A stretch of 64,000 nt of DNA from Bradyrhizobium guangdongense (lineage in GTDB: Bacteria; Pseudomonadota; Alphaproteobacteria; Rhizobiales; Xanthobacteraceae), in assembly GCF_004114975.1 (NCBI RefSeq), contig NZ_CP030051.1:6696001-6760000 (forward strand), written 5' to 3'. The position numbers and the translations under genes are program-made. How positions within the stretch are numbered: the first letter of the stretch is position 1; each line of letters opens with the position of its first letter. This document shows, in pieces, positions 53,408 to 61,616 of the stretch. Under the pieces are notes generated by a model. That model did no database searches and was not told the DNA's origin. It was given only the letters and a program-made list of their open reading frames with translations.

Positions 53408-53761
53408 GGCAGGAACGTCGAATCCCCAGAGGATATGCAGAGGCCACTAAGCCCGACAGAGGGTAAATTTGGGGTGAAAATCTTAACCCTCGGGCTCGTG
53501 CTGCGAGGGGTGTTGTGAACCGGAATGAGCCGTGAATCAATTCCGCCGCAGCGGCCGATCCCCGCCTGCCTGCCCGCACAGTTAAGACATGTTCCAGCGC
53601 CCATCACATCTTTTCGCTTGGCAGAATGGTTGCGATTCCGGACAATGACGACACATAAGAGCCGCTCGATCGGCCGAATCAGTTCGATCCGGAGCTTTGC
53701 CGGATCAGAGCTTGCGGCGTGAAGGGACGAAGCCTGAGAACAAGGGACAAAGCCTGAGAAG
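53408..53761. other. Intergenic region with a 20-bp tandem duplication
   Basis: These 354 bases separate divergent cpdR and the amidohydrolase gene. Immediately before the amidohydrolase start, a near-perfect tandem copy of AGGGACGAAGCCTGAGAACA (53722-53761) carries two AGGGAC candidate ribosome-binding sites. No gene is seen in the rest. Confidence 0.6.
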
Positions 53762-54652
53762 ATGACCCGGTTTGACGGCGAGGTGTCGCCAGCCTTCGAG
53801 ATCGTGGAGCCCGCCGAGTGGCGCGCGCCTGTTATCTTCAACTCGCCCCATTCCGGCTCGACCTATCCGGACGAATTCCTCGCGGCATCGCGGATCGACC
53901 TGCCGCAACTCCGGCGCTCCGAAGATTCCTTCATGGACGAGCTGATCGGCCATCTCAGCGCGCGCGGCTTTCCAACCGTGCGGGTCAACTTTCCCCGCTC
54001 CTTTGTCGACGTCAACCGCGAACCGTATGAGCTCGACCCCCGGATGTTCACCGGACGCCTGCCGAGCTTCGCCAACACCCGCTCGATGCGGGTCGCGGGG
54101 GGATTAGGCACCATTCCGCGCGTGGTCGGCGACGGCCAGGAGATCTATCGCGACCGCCTCCTGGTCGACGAAGCGCTGGCGCGGATCGAGACGCTGTACA
54201 AGCCCTATCATCGCGCGCTGCGCCGGCTGATCAACAAGGTGCATCAGATGTTCGGCACCGTGGTGCTGGTCGACTGCCATTCGATGCCGTCGGTCGGCGT
54301 CAGCAGGGATGAGCCGCGCCGGCCCGACATCGTGATCGGCGATCGTTACGGCACGAGCTGCACACCGCTGCTGCCCGACCGGGTCGAGGAAACCATGACC
54401 GGGCTCGGCTATTCGATCGGCCGCAACAAGCCCTATGCCGGCGGCTTCATCACCGAGCATTACGGCAACCCGGCGAGCGGGCTGCACGCCGTGCAGCTTG
54501 AACTCAACCGCGCCATCTACATGGACGAACGGCGGCGCGAGCGCGGCCCGCGCTTTGCGCAAGTGGCGAGCGACTTCGGCATCCTTGCCGATGTGCTGGC
54601 GACCACGATCCCGTTCGGCGATCTCGGCCCGTTCCAGGCCGCGGCGGAATAG
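53762..54652 (+). CDS. N-formylglutamate amidohydrolase
   Basis: The 296-residue protein fits the FGase family: PVIFNSPHSGSTYP, RSEDSFMDELI, PRSFVDVNREPYELDP, VVLVDCHSMPS and ITEHYGNP. The family hydrolyses N-formyl-L-glutamate to glutamate and formate at the end of one histidine-degradation route. No hut genes are nearby, so a broader amidohydrolase role is possible. Confidence 0.9.
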   Translation: MTRFDGEVSPAFEIVEPAEWRAPVIFNSPHSGSTYPDEFLAASRIDLPQLRRSEDSFMDELIGHLSARGFPTVRVNFPRSFVDVNREPYELDPRMFTGRLPSFANTRSMRVAGGLGTIPRVVGDGQEIYRDRLLVDEALARIETLYKPYHRALRRLINKVHQMFGTVVLVDCHSMPSVGVSRDEPRRPDIVIGDRYGTSCTPLLPDRVEETMTGLGYSIGRNKPYAGGFITEHYGNPASGLHAVQLELNRAIYMDERRRERGPRFAQVASDFGILADVLATTIPFGDLGPFQAAAE

Positions 54653-54764
54653 ACGAACTTCTTTCAACTGGTCGGGGCCGCATCCGGCGCGGGCGCGCTT
54701 TCGCTTTCCGTAGACATGAGCGCGAAACCGAAACAGAGCCCCCAAGAAAAAACAGAGACCCCAA

Positions 54765-54797
54765 GAAAAAAGGGCCGCTTCTGATGAAGAAGCGGCC
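54765..54797 (-). terminator. Rho-independent terminator of the sRNA
   Basis: GGGCCGCTTCT pairs perfectly with AGAAGCGGCCC across a five-base loop (54771-54797). On the minus strand the stem is followed by six Ts (54770-54765). On the plus strand the stem has no T run, so it ends leftward transcription. Confidence 0.85.
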
Positions 54798-54854
54798 CAA
54801 GTCTAGGGAGGAAACGCCCAAGGAGGGCAGCGGTAACGCCAAGCGCTACCGCAC
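54765..54854 (-). ncRNA. mmgR/suhB-type (alpha-r8) small RNA
   Basis: The predicted minus-strand transcript of about 90 bases starts near 54854, seven bases after a sigma70-like promoter. It has a 5' stem GCGGTA/TACCGC and two unpaired CCTCC-bearing segments (GCCCTCCTTGG and TTTCCTCCCTAG). It ends in a perfect 11-bp terminator stem (GGGCCGCTTCT) followed by TTTTTT. This layout and its place upstream and antisense to an IMPase-family (suhB-like) gene match Rfam suhB/mmgR sRNAs of alphaproteobacteria. These act as anti-Shine-Dalgarno regulators; the family match is from memory. Confidence 0.8.
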
Positions 54855-54860
54855 CGCAAC

Positions 54861-54889
54861 AATATGCGGCCGCGCCGCACAAAGTGCAA
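54861..54889 (-). promoter_or_regulatory. sRNA promoter
   Basis: On the minus strand TTGCAC (54889-54884) and CATATT (54866-54861) are exactly 17 bases apart, the optimal sigma70 spacing, about seven bases before the likely sRNA start. Confidence 0.6.
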
Positions 54890-55200
54890 GGGCTTTTGAG
54901 CCGATTCCCATGCAAAAAGACATGGCTCAATTGCTTCCAGCGAAATCCAGATTCAGCTTCTTTGATAAGGAAATTCAATAGCTTGATAGTCATTTGCATA
55001 CGAACAAGGCATATAGGGAACTAAGTTCTCAACACCGTGATCGATATTTGGCCAGCATATGGCTCGCATGGAGTGCGGTCGGGGCAATCGGTCTCCGCAT
55101 CCAAAATACCAGGGTGCAAATCAAGACAGCGCTGCCCGCGAGAGCCGAATTGAGCTAGCTAGATGCGAGCTTCACCCGACTTTCGTTTTGAGGATGCGCC
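54890..55200. other. AT-richer intergenic region upstream of hisN-like gene
   Basis: About 310 bases with noticeably lower GC than the surroundings (for example near 54955-55030) between the sRNA promoter and the phosphatase gene. It probably holds the promoters of both. No convincing open frame. Confidence 0.5.
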
Positions 55201-55983
55201 GTGACGGTGATCGACTTCTCAGCCTTCATCGGACGGCTTGCGACCGCCTCCGGCGAAACCATCCTGCCGTTCTTCCGCACCTCCCTGTCCATCGACGACA
55301 AGAGCAAGACCAAGGATTTCGATCCGGTCACGGAGGCCGACCGGGCCGCCGAGGCGGTGATGCGGCGGCTGATCAAGGCCAGTTTCCCTCAGCACGGCAT
55401 CGTCGGCGAGGAATTCGGCAATGAGCGCGAGGACGCCGACTACGTCTGGGTGCTCGACCCCATCGACGGCACAAAGTCGTTCATCGGCGGCTTTCCGATC
55501 TGGGGCACGCTGATCGCGCTCCTGCACAAGGGCACGCCGGTCTACGGCATGATGCACCAGCCCTTCATCGGCGAACGCTTTTCCGGCGACAACGGGTCGG
55601 CCACCTACAAAGGCCCGACCAGTGAGCGCCGGCTTCAGGTCCGCCGCTGCGCCTCGCTGTCGGAGGCGACGACCTACACCACCTCGCCGCTGCTGATGAA
55701 CGAGCACGATCGCGCCGTTTTCGGCCGCATCGAGCAGGGCGCACGATTGTCGCGCTATGGCGGCGATTGCTATTCCTATTGCATGCTGGCGGCCGGCCAC
55801 GTCGACCTCGTGGTCGAGACCGAGCTGAAGCCCTATGATATCGCGGCGCTGATCCCGATCGTGACCGGTGCCGGCGGCATCGTCACCACCTGGGAAGGCA
55901 AGCCGGCGCAGGGCGGCGGCCGCATCGTCGCCGCCGGCGACGCCAGGGTTCATGAAGAAGCACTGAAGCTGCTGAACCAATAG
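55201..55983 (+). CDS. hisN: Inositol monophosphatase-family phosphatase, probable histidinol-phosphatase
   Basis: The 260-residue protein starts at GTG with GAGGA upstream. IMPase motifs are KDFDPVTEADRAAE, IVGEEFG, VLDPIDGTKSFIGGFPIWG and ELKPYDIAALIPIVTGAGG. The Lys-Ser-Phe after DPIDGT and the ELKPYD segment fit the HisN (histidinol-phosphate phosphatase) branch better than SuhB. It is Mg2+-dependent and cytosolic. The sRNA upstream is read on the opposite strand. Confidence 0.83.
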   Translation: MTVIDFSAFIGRLATASGETILPFFRTSLSIDDKSKTKDFDPVTEADRAAEAVMRRLIKASFPQHGIVGEEFGNEREDADYVWVLDPIDGTKSFIGGFPIWGTLIALLHKGTPVYGMMHQPFIGERFSGDNGSATYKGPTSERRLQVRRCASLSEATTYTTSPLLMNEHDRAVFGRIEQGARLSRYGGDCYSYCMLAAGHVDLVVETELKPYDIAALIPIVTGAGGIVTTWEGKPAQGGGRIVAAGDARVHEEALKLLNQ

Positions 55984-56005
55984 CGAAGGCGAGCGGGAGG
56001 CTTGC

Positions 56006-56983
56006 ATGATCTTCTCACGCAGGCTGCTCGCTACATCGTTCCTGGGATTGTTGCTGCTGCTGCCGTGCGTGGCATCAGCCCAGAATTTTCCGGCAAAGCC
56101 GATCAAGCTGATCGTGCCGTTCCCGGCCGGCGGTCCCAACGACATCATCGCCCGCGTCATCGGCCAGCGCATGTCGGAACTGGCGGGGCAGCCGGTGCTG
56201 ATCGACAATCGCGGTGGCCAGGGCGGCGTGCTCGGAACCGATGCGGTCGCAAAGAGCGCGCCAGACGGCTACACCATCGCCATCTCTTCGGCCGGGGCGC
56301 TCGCAATCAGCCCGAGCATGGAGAAGGTCGCCTACGACACTCTTGCCGACCTCGCGCCGGTGACGCTGGTCGCAACCGTGCCGGAAATGCTCGTCGTGGC
56401 GACCAACGTGCCGGCCAAGGACATCGGCGAATTGATTGCGCTCGCCGAGGCGCAACCCGGAAAGCTCAACTTCGCCTCTTCAGGGCCCGGCAGCCTGCCG
56501 CACTTGGCGGGTGAGTTGTTCAAGCTGACGGCCAAGATCGACATCGTGCACGTGCCCTATCGCGGCGCCGCTCCCGCCGTGAACGATCTGTTGGGCCAGC
56601 AGGTGCAGATGACGTTCCTCGATCTCCCGGTGCTGCTGCCGCAAGTCAAGGCCGGCGCCTTGAGGCCGATCGCGGTGGGATCGGTGGAGCGCGCCCCCAC
56701 CGCACCCGATGTGCCGACCACGAAGGAAGCGGGCTTTCCCGATCTGCGCATCGAGAACTGGTACGGCATGGTCGCCCCCAAGGGCACACCGAAGGAGATC
56801 GTCACCGCGCTGCATGACCTCGCGACCAAGGCCATGGCGGATCCCGCGGTGAAGGAGAAGCTCGCCCAGCAAGGCGCAACGCTGGTTGGCGACGGACCCG
56901 AGCATTTTCGCTCATTCATTGCGGACGAGACCGCCAAATGGGCGAAGGTGATCAAGGACGCCGGGGTCGAGACGGCGAACTAG
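56006..56983 (+). CDS. Bug/TTT-family periplasmic tricarboxylate-type binding protein
   Basis: The 325-residue protein has a signal peptide (cleavage about residue 25, after ASA). It has Bug features: FPAKPIKLIVPFPAGGPNDIIARV, VLIDNRGGQGGVLGTDAVAKSAPDGYT, VPYRGAAPAVNDLLGQQVQM and a C-terminal IADETAKWAKVIKDAG. Bug proteins bind carboxylates for TctAB-type permeases; no permease genes are here, so it is an orphan. It starts 23 bases after hisN. Confidence 0.92.
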   Translation: MIFSRRLLATSFLGLLLLLPCVASAQNFPAKPIKLIVPFPAGGPNDIIARVIGQRMSELAGQPVLIDNRGGQGGVLGTDAVAKSAPDGYTIAISSAGALAISPSMEKVAYDTLADLAPVTLVATVPEMLVVATNVPAKDIGELIALAEAQPGKLNFASSGPGSLPHLAGELFKLTAKIDIVHVPYRGAAPAVNDLLGQQVQMTFLDLPVLLPQVKAGALRPIAVGSVERAPTAPDVPTTKEAGFPDLRIENWYGMVAPKGTPKEIVTALHDLATKAMADPAVKEKLAQQGATLVGDGPEHFRSFIADETAKWAKVIKDAGVETAN

Positions 56984-57145
56984 CGGTCGAGGCCGAGGAA
57001 GGCGAGGCTGCGAAGCTTCAGCAACATCCCCACCGCGGCTTCACACAGGGTAAGGCCTTGCTTCAAATCCGAGCATGCGTGCTGTGCCGGGCACTTTGGA
57101 ACGCCGGTGCATGCGCGACGTTCAATCTTGAAATTGGAGATTTGC

Positions 57146-57382
57146 ATGAAACTCAGATTGCTCACGGCAGCCGCGGCCCTCACCATCCTGGCAAGCTTCG
57201 GCGCCTCGACTTCCGCCGTCGCCCAAGACCGCTATTGCCTTCAAGGCCGCATCTGGGGCTATCCCGGCAACTGCCAATTCGCCAGTTACGCGCAATGCAT
57301 GGCGAGCGCATCGGGCACGCAAGCCTATTGCGGCATCAATCCGCGCTACGCCTTTGCACGCCGCTATCGCGGATATCGGTGA
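57146..57382 (+). CDS. DUF3551 small exported protein
   Basis: The 78-residue product has a signal peptide (cleavage after AVAQ, about 26) and a mature part with the cysteines RYCLQG, GNCQF, AQCMA and YCGINP. It matches DUF3551, abundant in Bradyrhizobium. GGAGA lies ten bases before the ATG. Function unknown. Confidence 0.85.
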   Translation: MKLRLLTAAAALTILASFGASTSAVAQDRYCLQGRIWGYPGNCQFASYAQCMASASGTQAYCGINPRYAFARRYRGYR

Positions 57383-57440
57383 GCGAGGGCGAGGGGTCGG
57401 CTTATCCTGATTGAACTACCCCGCCGAGCCGAGCCGCGCC

Positions 57441-58418
57441 ATGGCCCCGGACCAACCGCTCACCGCAATCGTCTTCGCCGGCGGCCTCGGGCTTGGCGCC
57501 TACCACGGCGGAGCCTTCGAAGCGTTCGCCGGCCTCTCGCTGCCGCTCGACTGGGTCACCGGCTCATCGGCGGGCGCGATCACGGCGGCACTGATCGCCG
57601 GAAGCCCCGGTGCCGATCGACTGCAGAATTTGCGCAGCTATTGGCATGCCGCAAACGGACCGTCGCAAGCGCCGAATGTCAGCCGACATCCGTACGCGTG
57701 GCTCAACGCGATCAATACCCGCCTGTTCGGCCAGGCCGGTTTCTTTCATCCCCGCCTGCCGATGCCGACATCTCACTTCGGCGGCCTCTACGATCTCGGC
57801 CCGACGCGCGAACGCCTGATGCGCTTGATCGATTTTGGGCGCCTCAACAGCGGCGATCCCCGCATCACCATCTGCGCCACCGATCTCGAGAGCGGCGACC
57901 CTGTCCTGTTCGACTCCACTTCAGTGCAGATCGAGATGGATCACATTCTGGCCAGTTGCGGCTTCCTGCCCGAATTCGCACCGGTAGAGATTGCCGGCAG
58001 ATGGCTCAGCGATGGCGGATTCTCCCTGAACGCGCCATTCGATCCCATCCTGGAGACCCCGGGCCCGTTGCGCCTCTATGTCATCGACCTGTTTGCCCGT
58101 GACGGGAAAGTCCCTGACGGCCTCGAAGCCGCGGCGGAGCGGAAGAGCGATCTGACGTTCGGCAACCAGACCTTTCAGCGGCTCCGCCTTGCCTTGGAAG
58201 CCCGCAAGCTACGCGCCGAGTTGCAAGAGCTGGAGCGCGACGACCTCGCCTATCTCCTGAGCTACCGTCCAGGCCCCGAGGAAGCGGGGCCTGAAAAATC
58301 CTTCGACCTCTCGGCAACGGCGATGGCCCAGCGATGGCGAGCCGGCCTTCTAGACATGCGGCATGCGGCGACGACGGCCCCGATCCGAAACGAAATCTGC
58401 AGCGTCCGCCGGCGATGA
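57441..58418 (+). CDS. Patatin-like phospholipase
   Basis: The 325-residue protein has the oxyanion loop GGLGLGAYHGGAF, the nucleophile motif GSSAG (about residue 37) and the Asp of SDGGFSLNAPF (about 194), the catalytic dyad of patatin lipases. It hydrolyses acyl chains from membrane lipids. No signal peptide is seen. It converges with a SIR2-domain gene, 29 bases apart. A TTG start at 57411 is an alternative. Similar phospholipases serve as effectors in some defence systems, but stand-alone ones are also common. Confidence 0.9.
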   Translation: MAPDQPLTAIVFAGGLGLGAYHGGAFEAFAGLSLPLDWVTGSSAGAITAALIAGSPGADRLQNLRSYWHAANGPSQAPNVSRHPYAWLNAINTRLFGQAGFFHPRLPMPTSHFGGLYDLGPTRERLMRLIDFGRLNSGDPRITICATDLESGDPVLFDSTSVQIEMDHILASCGFLPEFAPVEIAGRWLSDGGFSLNAPFDPILETPGPLRLYVIDLFARDGKVPDGLEAAAERKSDLTFGNQTFQRLRLALEARKLRAELQELERDDLAYLLSYRPGPEEAGPEKSFDLSATAMAQRWRAGLLDMRHAATTAPIRNEICSVRRR

Positions 58419-58447
58419 ATTTCGCCGGGGGCGCCAAGCAACCCGGT

Positions 58448-59308
58448 TCATGATCCGCGGTCCAGACGTTCGCGGATGTCCAGCAGAAACTGGTTGAGAC
58501 CGTCGTCGGCGGCCATGCCGTCGGGGGGCGCAATCGTGGTGATGCCCCAGTTCGCCAGCACGGCTTCCTGCACCGGATTGCGTTGCGCGACGAATACAAA
58601 GGATCGCGGCCGGTCCTGACGGTGCCCGGACTCGTCCCATGTCTGCCAGATCCGGTGCAGCAGCAGCCGTATGTTCGGATCCGACATGCTGTATCCGATG
58701 AACAGCAGCGTGCTTCCCAGCGCGTCGGCACGAAACCGGATATCGAGCGGGGAGTCGAACGCAAGGCGATTGAGGAAGTCGGTCTCGGTCAAGACGAGCG
58801 AAGCATCGTCATCGAAGTCGCCGTGAAACTTGATGATGTGAGTGACGCCGGTCGCAGCGCTCGCGATCTCTTTCGCGTTGCTGATCTTCGCGTAGGGCTT
58901 CTTAAGAACGTCGAAGGCCGTCTCCAGATTGCGGTCGTAGTTCGTCGTGTAGATGACCGGAAAGTCGAGCTCGACGATCGCCCGGTGGAGCTCCGAGGCC
59001 GCGATCCTGTCCGGATCGACGCGCCAGTTGCGGTCGAGCCAGCTGCGGAGCGGGCCGATGCCGCCGCGCTTCAGCCGGTAATACTCTGCAAGCATCTGAT
59101 ATCCACCATGCATTCCCTCGATGACGTCGCCGTCAAGGCCGAGATCATCCAGGAGATGCTCGATCAGCGACTGCCACGACGGCAATCCCACCGCCATCGA
59201 GATGCCGGCGCCGACGAACAGGACCGCGCGACGCCGCTTGATCGCGGCAGCCAGCACCTCATGCGGCGACTGCTCCTCAGCGATGAGTCCTATCAGCGGC
59301 TTGTTCAT
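58448..59308 (-). CDS. SIR2-domain protein (possible NAD+-consuming effector)
   Basis: The 286-residue protein is a SIR2_2-type domain. Seen are FVGAGISMAVGLPSW (NAD-binding), IYTTNYDRNLE, IIKFHGDFDDDASLVLTETDF and LLFIGYSMSDPNIRLLL. The zinc-binding cysteines of classical deacetylase sirtuins are absent, as in NAD-degrading SIR2 effectors of phage defence. It has no extra sensor domain in the window, only about 30 N-terminal residues and a short C-terminal tail. The flanking genes are a Nudix hydrolase (upstream on the same strand) and a convergent patatin-like phospholipase. Confidence 0.88.
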   Translation of the reverse strand: MNKPLIGLIAEEQSPHEVLAAAIKRRRAVLFVGAGISMAVGLPSWQSLIEHLLDDLGLDGDVIEGMHGGYQMLAEYYRLKRGGIGPLRSWLDRNWRVDPDRIAASELHRAIVELDFPVIYTTNYDRNLETAFDVLKKPYAKISNAKEIASAATGVTHIIKFHGDFDDDASLVLTETDFLNRLAFDSPLDIRFRADALGSTLLFIGYSMSDPNIRLLLHRIWQTWDESGHRQDRPRSFVFVAQRNPVQEAVLANWGITTIAPPDGMAADDGLNQFLLDIRERLDRGS

Positions 59309-59357
59309 CCAAATTGAATGAATGGGCAGGCAGCGCGTTCCTATGGGAGGGGGTCGC

Positions 59358-59795
59358 TCACCCCGTCAGCAGGGTGGAGGCACTTCTTCCCGTCCGCGCT
59401 GCGAAGCGGCTGATCAATCGCCGGAGCTGCGCCTTGTGCACCAGACGCGCGGCCGTTTCCGCCGAGACCCAGATCGCCTCCCGCTCGCCCTTTTCAGGCC
59501 ACCAGCGCTCCTGGCCATGCACCTTCATGGGAAAGACCGCGACGTTCATGGTCCGCTTGCGCTCACCTTTTCGCTTGCGATGCTTGAAGCTGCCGAGGGC
59601 GCGCTTTGCCACGACACCGATCAGGCCCGCCTCTTCGTACGCTTCCAGCTCCGCCGTATGATGCGGCTGCTTATCGCGCATCGGCGATCCCTTTGGAACA
59701 CTCCACCGCCGCTTCCGCCTCGTCGTGATCAGCATCACGTGCAGCTCGGAATTATCCAGACGAAACGGTAAAGCGGCGAATTGTTTCTTGCCCAT
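59358..59795 (-). CDS. Nudix hydrolase (diphosphoinositol/diadenosine polyphosphate-type)
   Basis: The 145-residue protein (ATG 59795, GGAGG) has a Nudix box variant: WSVPKGSPMRDKQPHHTAELEAYEEAG. The conserved EExG is kept and the usual REU position reads AELEA, as in the branch that cleaves diphosphoinositol or diadenosine polyphosphates. C-terminal residues are basic. It is upstream of the SIR2 gene in the same orientation. Confidence 0.87.
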   Translation of the reverse strand: MGKKQFAALPFRLDNSELHVMLITTRRKRRWSVPKGSPMRDKQPHHTAELEAYEEAGLIGVVAKRALGSFKHRKRKGERKRTMNVAVFPMKVHGQERWWPEKGEREAIWVSAETAARLVHKAQLRRLISRFAARTGRSASTLLTG

Positions 59796-59853
59796 CGAGC
59801 GCCTCCAGTGAAGTGATAAGCAACCGCCGCATCCATGGTTCCTTTTGCGCCGG

Positions 59854-60018
59854 TCAGACGGGCGCAAAGCAACGCAGCTGCAGGAGATCATCCAGTGACA
59901 GACCGAACAGGACGATCCGAATAGCGGGTGTCGTTGCGAGCACCAGCAACAACAGGAAGATCAGATGGACCAGCGCCGGAGGCGCGCTTCTAGCGAGCCT
60001 GCAAGCTGCCTTGCGCAT
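59854..60018 (-). CDS. Small membrane protein overlapping the DUF2243 gene end
   Basis: A 54-residue frame starts at ATG 60018, with a strong GGAGG six bases upstream, inside the 3' end of the DUF2243 gene (29-base overlap). The product is a basic N-terminus (MRKAACRLARS) plus one hydrophobic helix (LVHLIFLLLLVLATTPAIRIVLF). The translation signal and the membrane-protein neighbour support it, though the length is too short for certainty. Confidence 0.6.
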   Translation of the reverse strand: MRKAACRLARSAPPALVHLIFLLLLVLATTPAIRIVLFGLSLDDLLQLRCFAPV

Positions 60019-60499
60019 GCACGTCCTCCCGTCCGCCAGCTCGTGCCATAGCGGCGCCCATCACCATCATCGCCGCCCCCCACAACAGGAAGCCGATATC
60101 CCAGAAAATTCGCTGTCCCTCGGGCACCGTCTCGTTCACCTGATGCAGCCCGAGAATCTCGTGATCGATCACGCCCTCGACCAGATTGAAGATGCCCCAC
60201 CCCAGCAACACCGTGCCGAGACATTGCCAGCGAGACCATCGCAGCTCGCTCCCGCGCGCGCCCTGCCACAGCTGATAGAGACCTGCGAGCACAAGAACGT
60301 AAGCCGCGCTGTGAAACAGCCCATCCCATGTCGTATTCAGTCTGATGTTGTCGATGGAATTGAGCGGATACCAGCCGCTTAACATATGATGCCATTGCAG
60401 CAGTTGATGAAAGACGATGCCGTCGAAGAAGGCGCCGAGCCCGAGGCCGAGAAGGACGCCTGCGGTGGTGGGGAAGCTGGCTGGTCTGCTGTCTAGCAT
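59990..60499 (-). CDS. DUF2243 family membrane protein
   Basis: The 169-residue protein from ATG 60499 has about four transmembrane segments. The DUF2243 signature is GVLLGLGLGAFFDGIVFHQLLQWHHMLSG, with HEILGLHQVNE near the third helix. The conserved histidines suggest metal or haem contact. An ATG at 60631 would add about 44 residues not typical of the family. Unknown function; often near cytochrome-oxidase assembly genes. Confidence 0.85.
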   Translation of the reverse strand: MLDSRPASFPTTAGVLLGLGLGAFFDGIVFHQLLQWHHMLSGWYPLNSIDNIRLNTTWDGLFHSAAYVLVLAGLYQLWQGARGSELRWSRWQCLGTVLLGWGIFNLVEGVIDHEILGLHQVNETVPEGQRIFWDIGFLLWGAAMMVMGAAMARAGGREDVHAQGSLQAR

Positions 60500-60822
60500 C
60501 TGTTGAACTCGTCTCCGGCACGACGCTGCGAACGCGAGACAAGGCGTTTTGCACGCCGCCGTTCCTATGGCGATCAGCACGAGCAGAGCAGAGGCCTGAA
60601 ATTTTCGGACCTCCGACGTCGGCGATAACATGCGTTAAGTGGGAGAGAGCGCTCCACGTGGGAGCCGACGCCGCGTCAGCATCTTCATCGATGGATAGGA
60701 ACGTTGGAGGTGCCGGGGCGTCTGTCGCTCACACGTTGGAGATGAACATGCTGAACGGCATCTCGCCAGCCCGAGCAATCTCAGGGAAATGGCGTAGCGG
60801 GCCGGACTGAAGCGAGGCTGCC
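60500..60822. other. Intergenic region with an EcfG-type promoter candidate
   Basis: At 60698-60722 the plus strand reads GGAAC-N16-CGTC, one base from the EcfG consensus (CGTT), about 120 bases before the small protein at 60823. A 22-codon reading frame (60742-60810) lies between them and could be a leader peptide, but has little support. The remainder is featureless. Confidence 0.45.
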
Positions 60823-61038
60823 ATGGCATACGCCCTGTTCAAGGACGAGGAAAAGCTGAGCCGGACGTTTCCGACGAAGGAGGAAGCTTTGGAGAAAGCA
60901 GAGCAGGCCGGCCTGGTCGAGCACACCGAAGATCAGCCCATGCTCGAGGACGATTTGGAGATCAAGCCTTGCGCTCCCGATCCCAAACCTCACGACGATG
61001 CGGATCTCGATTGGACGCCGGACAAGGCGGCGTCCTGA
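60823..61038 (+). CDS. Small acidic conserved protein
   Basis: The 71-residue protein (GAGG before ATG) starts MAYALFKDEEKLSRTFPTKE and is acidic at its C-terminus (DDADLDWTPD). This pattern is common in Bradyrhizobium genomes, with no known function. An upstream EcfG-type site suggests stress induction. Confidence 0.75.
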   Translation: MAYALFKDEEKLSRTFPTKEEALEKAEQAGLVEHTEDQPMLEDDLEIKPCAPDPKPHDDADLDWTPDKAAS

Positions 61039-61045
61039 TCATGCT

Positions 61046-61450
61046 CTAGCAACCCTTGCAGATGCTTTTGATCTTACGATCGACCGTTGAATTCTGCGAA
61101 TTTTCCGAGCGAATCTGATCGTCGCCCTGCATCGAGGGACCAGGCGTCGCCGTCCCGTCGATGCGACCGCTGCTGGTGCCGCCCGCCGGATTGCCCGCGC
61201 GGCCGACGGTGGTCGATCCCCGCGGGCCGGCGCCGCCGCCCGATTGGGCGGTTCCGGCCGTGTTGGTGCCAGGAGCCGTTGTTCCCGCCGAAGGGCTGCC
61301 ACCGCCCGCAGCGCCGTCTGTGCCTGCGCTTGCACCTGCGCTTGCACCACCGCCGGAGCTTCCTCCACCTCCTCCACTACCCTGCCCCGCTGCTGGCCCG
61401 AGGGAAGCGCCGGCCAGCAGAGCGACGAGCACGAGACCCGTTATGCGCAT
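61046..61450 (-). CDS. Exported Gly/Ser/Ala/Thr-rich low-complexity protein
   Basis: The 134-residue product (AGGAG before ATG 61450) has a signal peptide (MRITGLVLVALLAGASLGPAAGQ). A disordered stretch of Gly, Ser, Ala and Thr spans about residues 24-105, and the C-terminal STVDRKIKSICKGC ends with two cysteines. The sequence suggests a cell-envelope protein that could be anchored or cross-linked by its cysteines. Function unknown. Confidence 0.75.
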   Translation of the reverse strand: MRITGLVLVALLAGASLGPAAGQGSGGGGGSSGGGASAGASAGTDGAAGGGSPSAGTTAPGTNTAGTAQSGGGAGPRGSTTVGRAGNPAGGTSSGRIDGTATPGPSMQGDDQIRSENSQNSTVDRKIKSICKGC

Positions 61451-61616
61451 CGAAATTCTCCTATGGCAGTGTCTGACCCTGGAGCAATGAAATGCGGCTT
61501 CTGCCGTTCCTGCGCCGATCGCCGCAGCGCGCATGGTTGCCAACGCCACACGGAAAGACCGATTTGGATCGGAGGTACGCAGTGCGACGGGGGGTTGGGC
61601 CGGCAACACGCACGGC

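Noticed and set aside
54771..54797. Hairpin as terminator of the amidohydrolase gene
   Set aside because: On the plus strand no T-run follows the stem; the T-run is on the minus strand, so it belongs to the sRNA.
54664..54999. 111-codon minus-strand frame and a 65-codon plus-strand frame at 54784
   Set aside because: Both overlap the sRNA and its terminator; composition is explained by the RNA structure, and neither has a good start signal.
59308..59345. EcfG promoter for the SIR2 gene (GGAAC-N16-CATT on the minus strand)
   Set aside because: The -10 half differs from CGTT, and the spacing places it only about 15 bases from the start codon, too weak to call.
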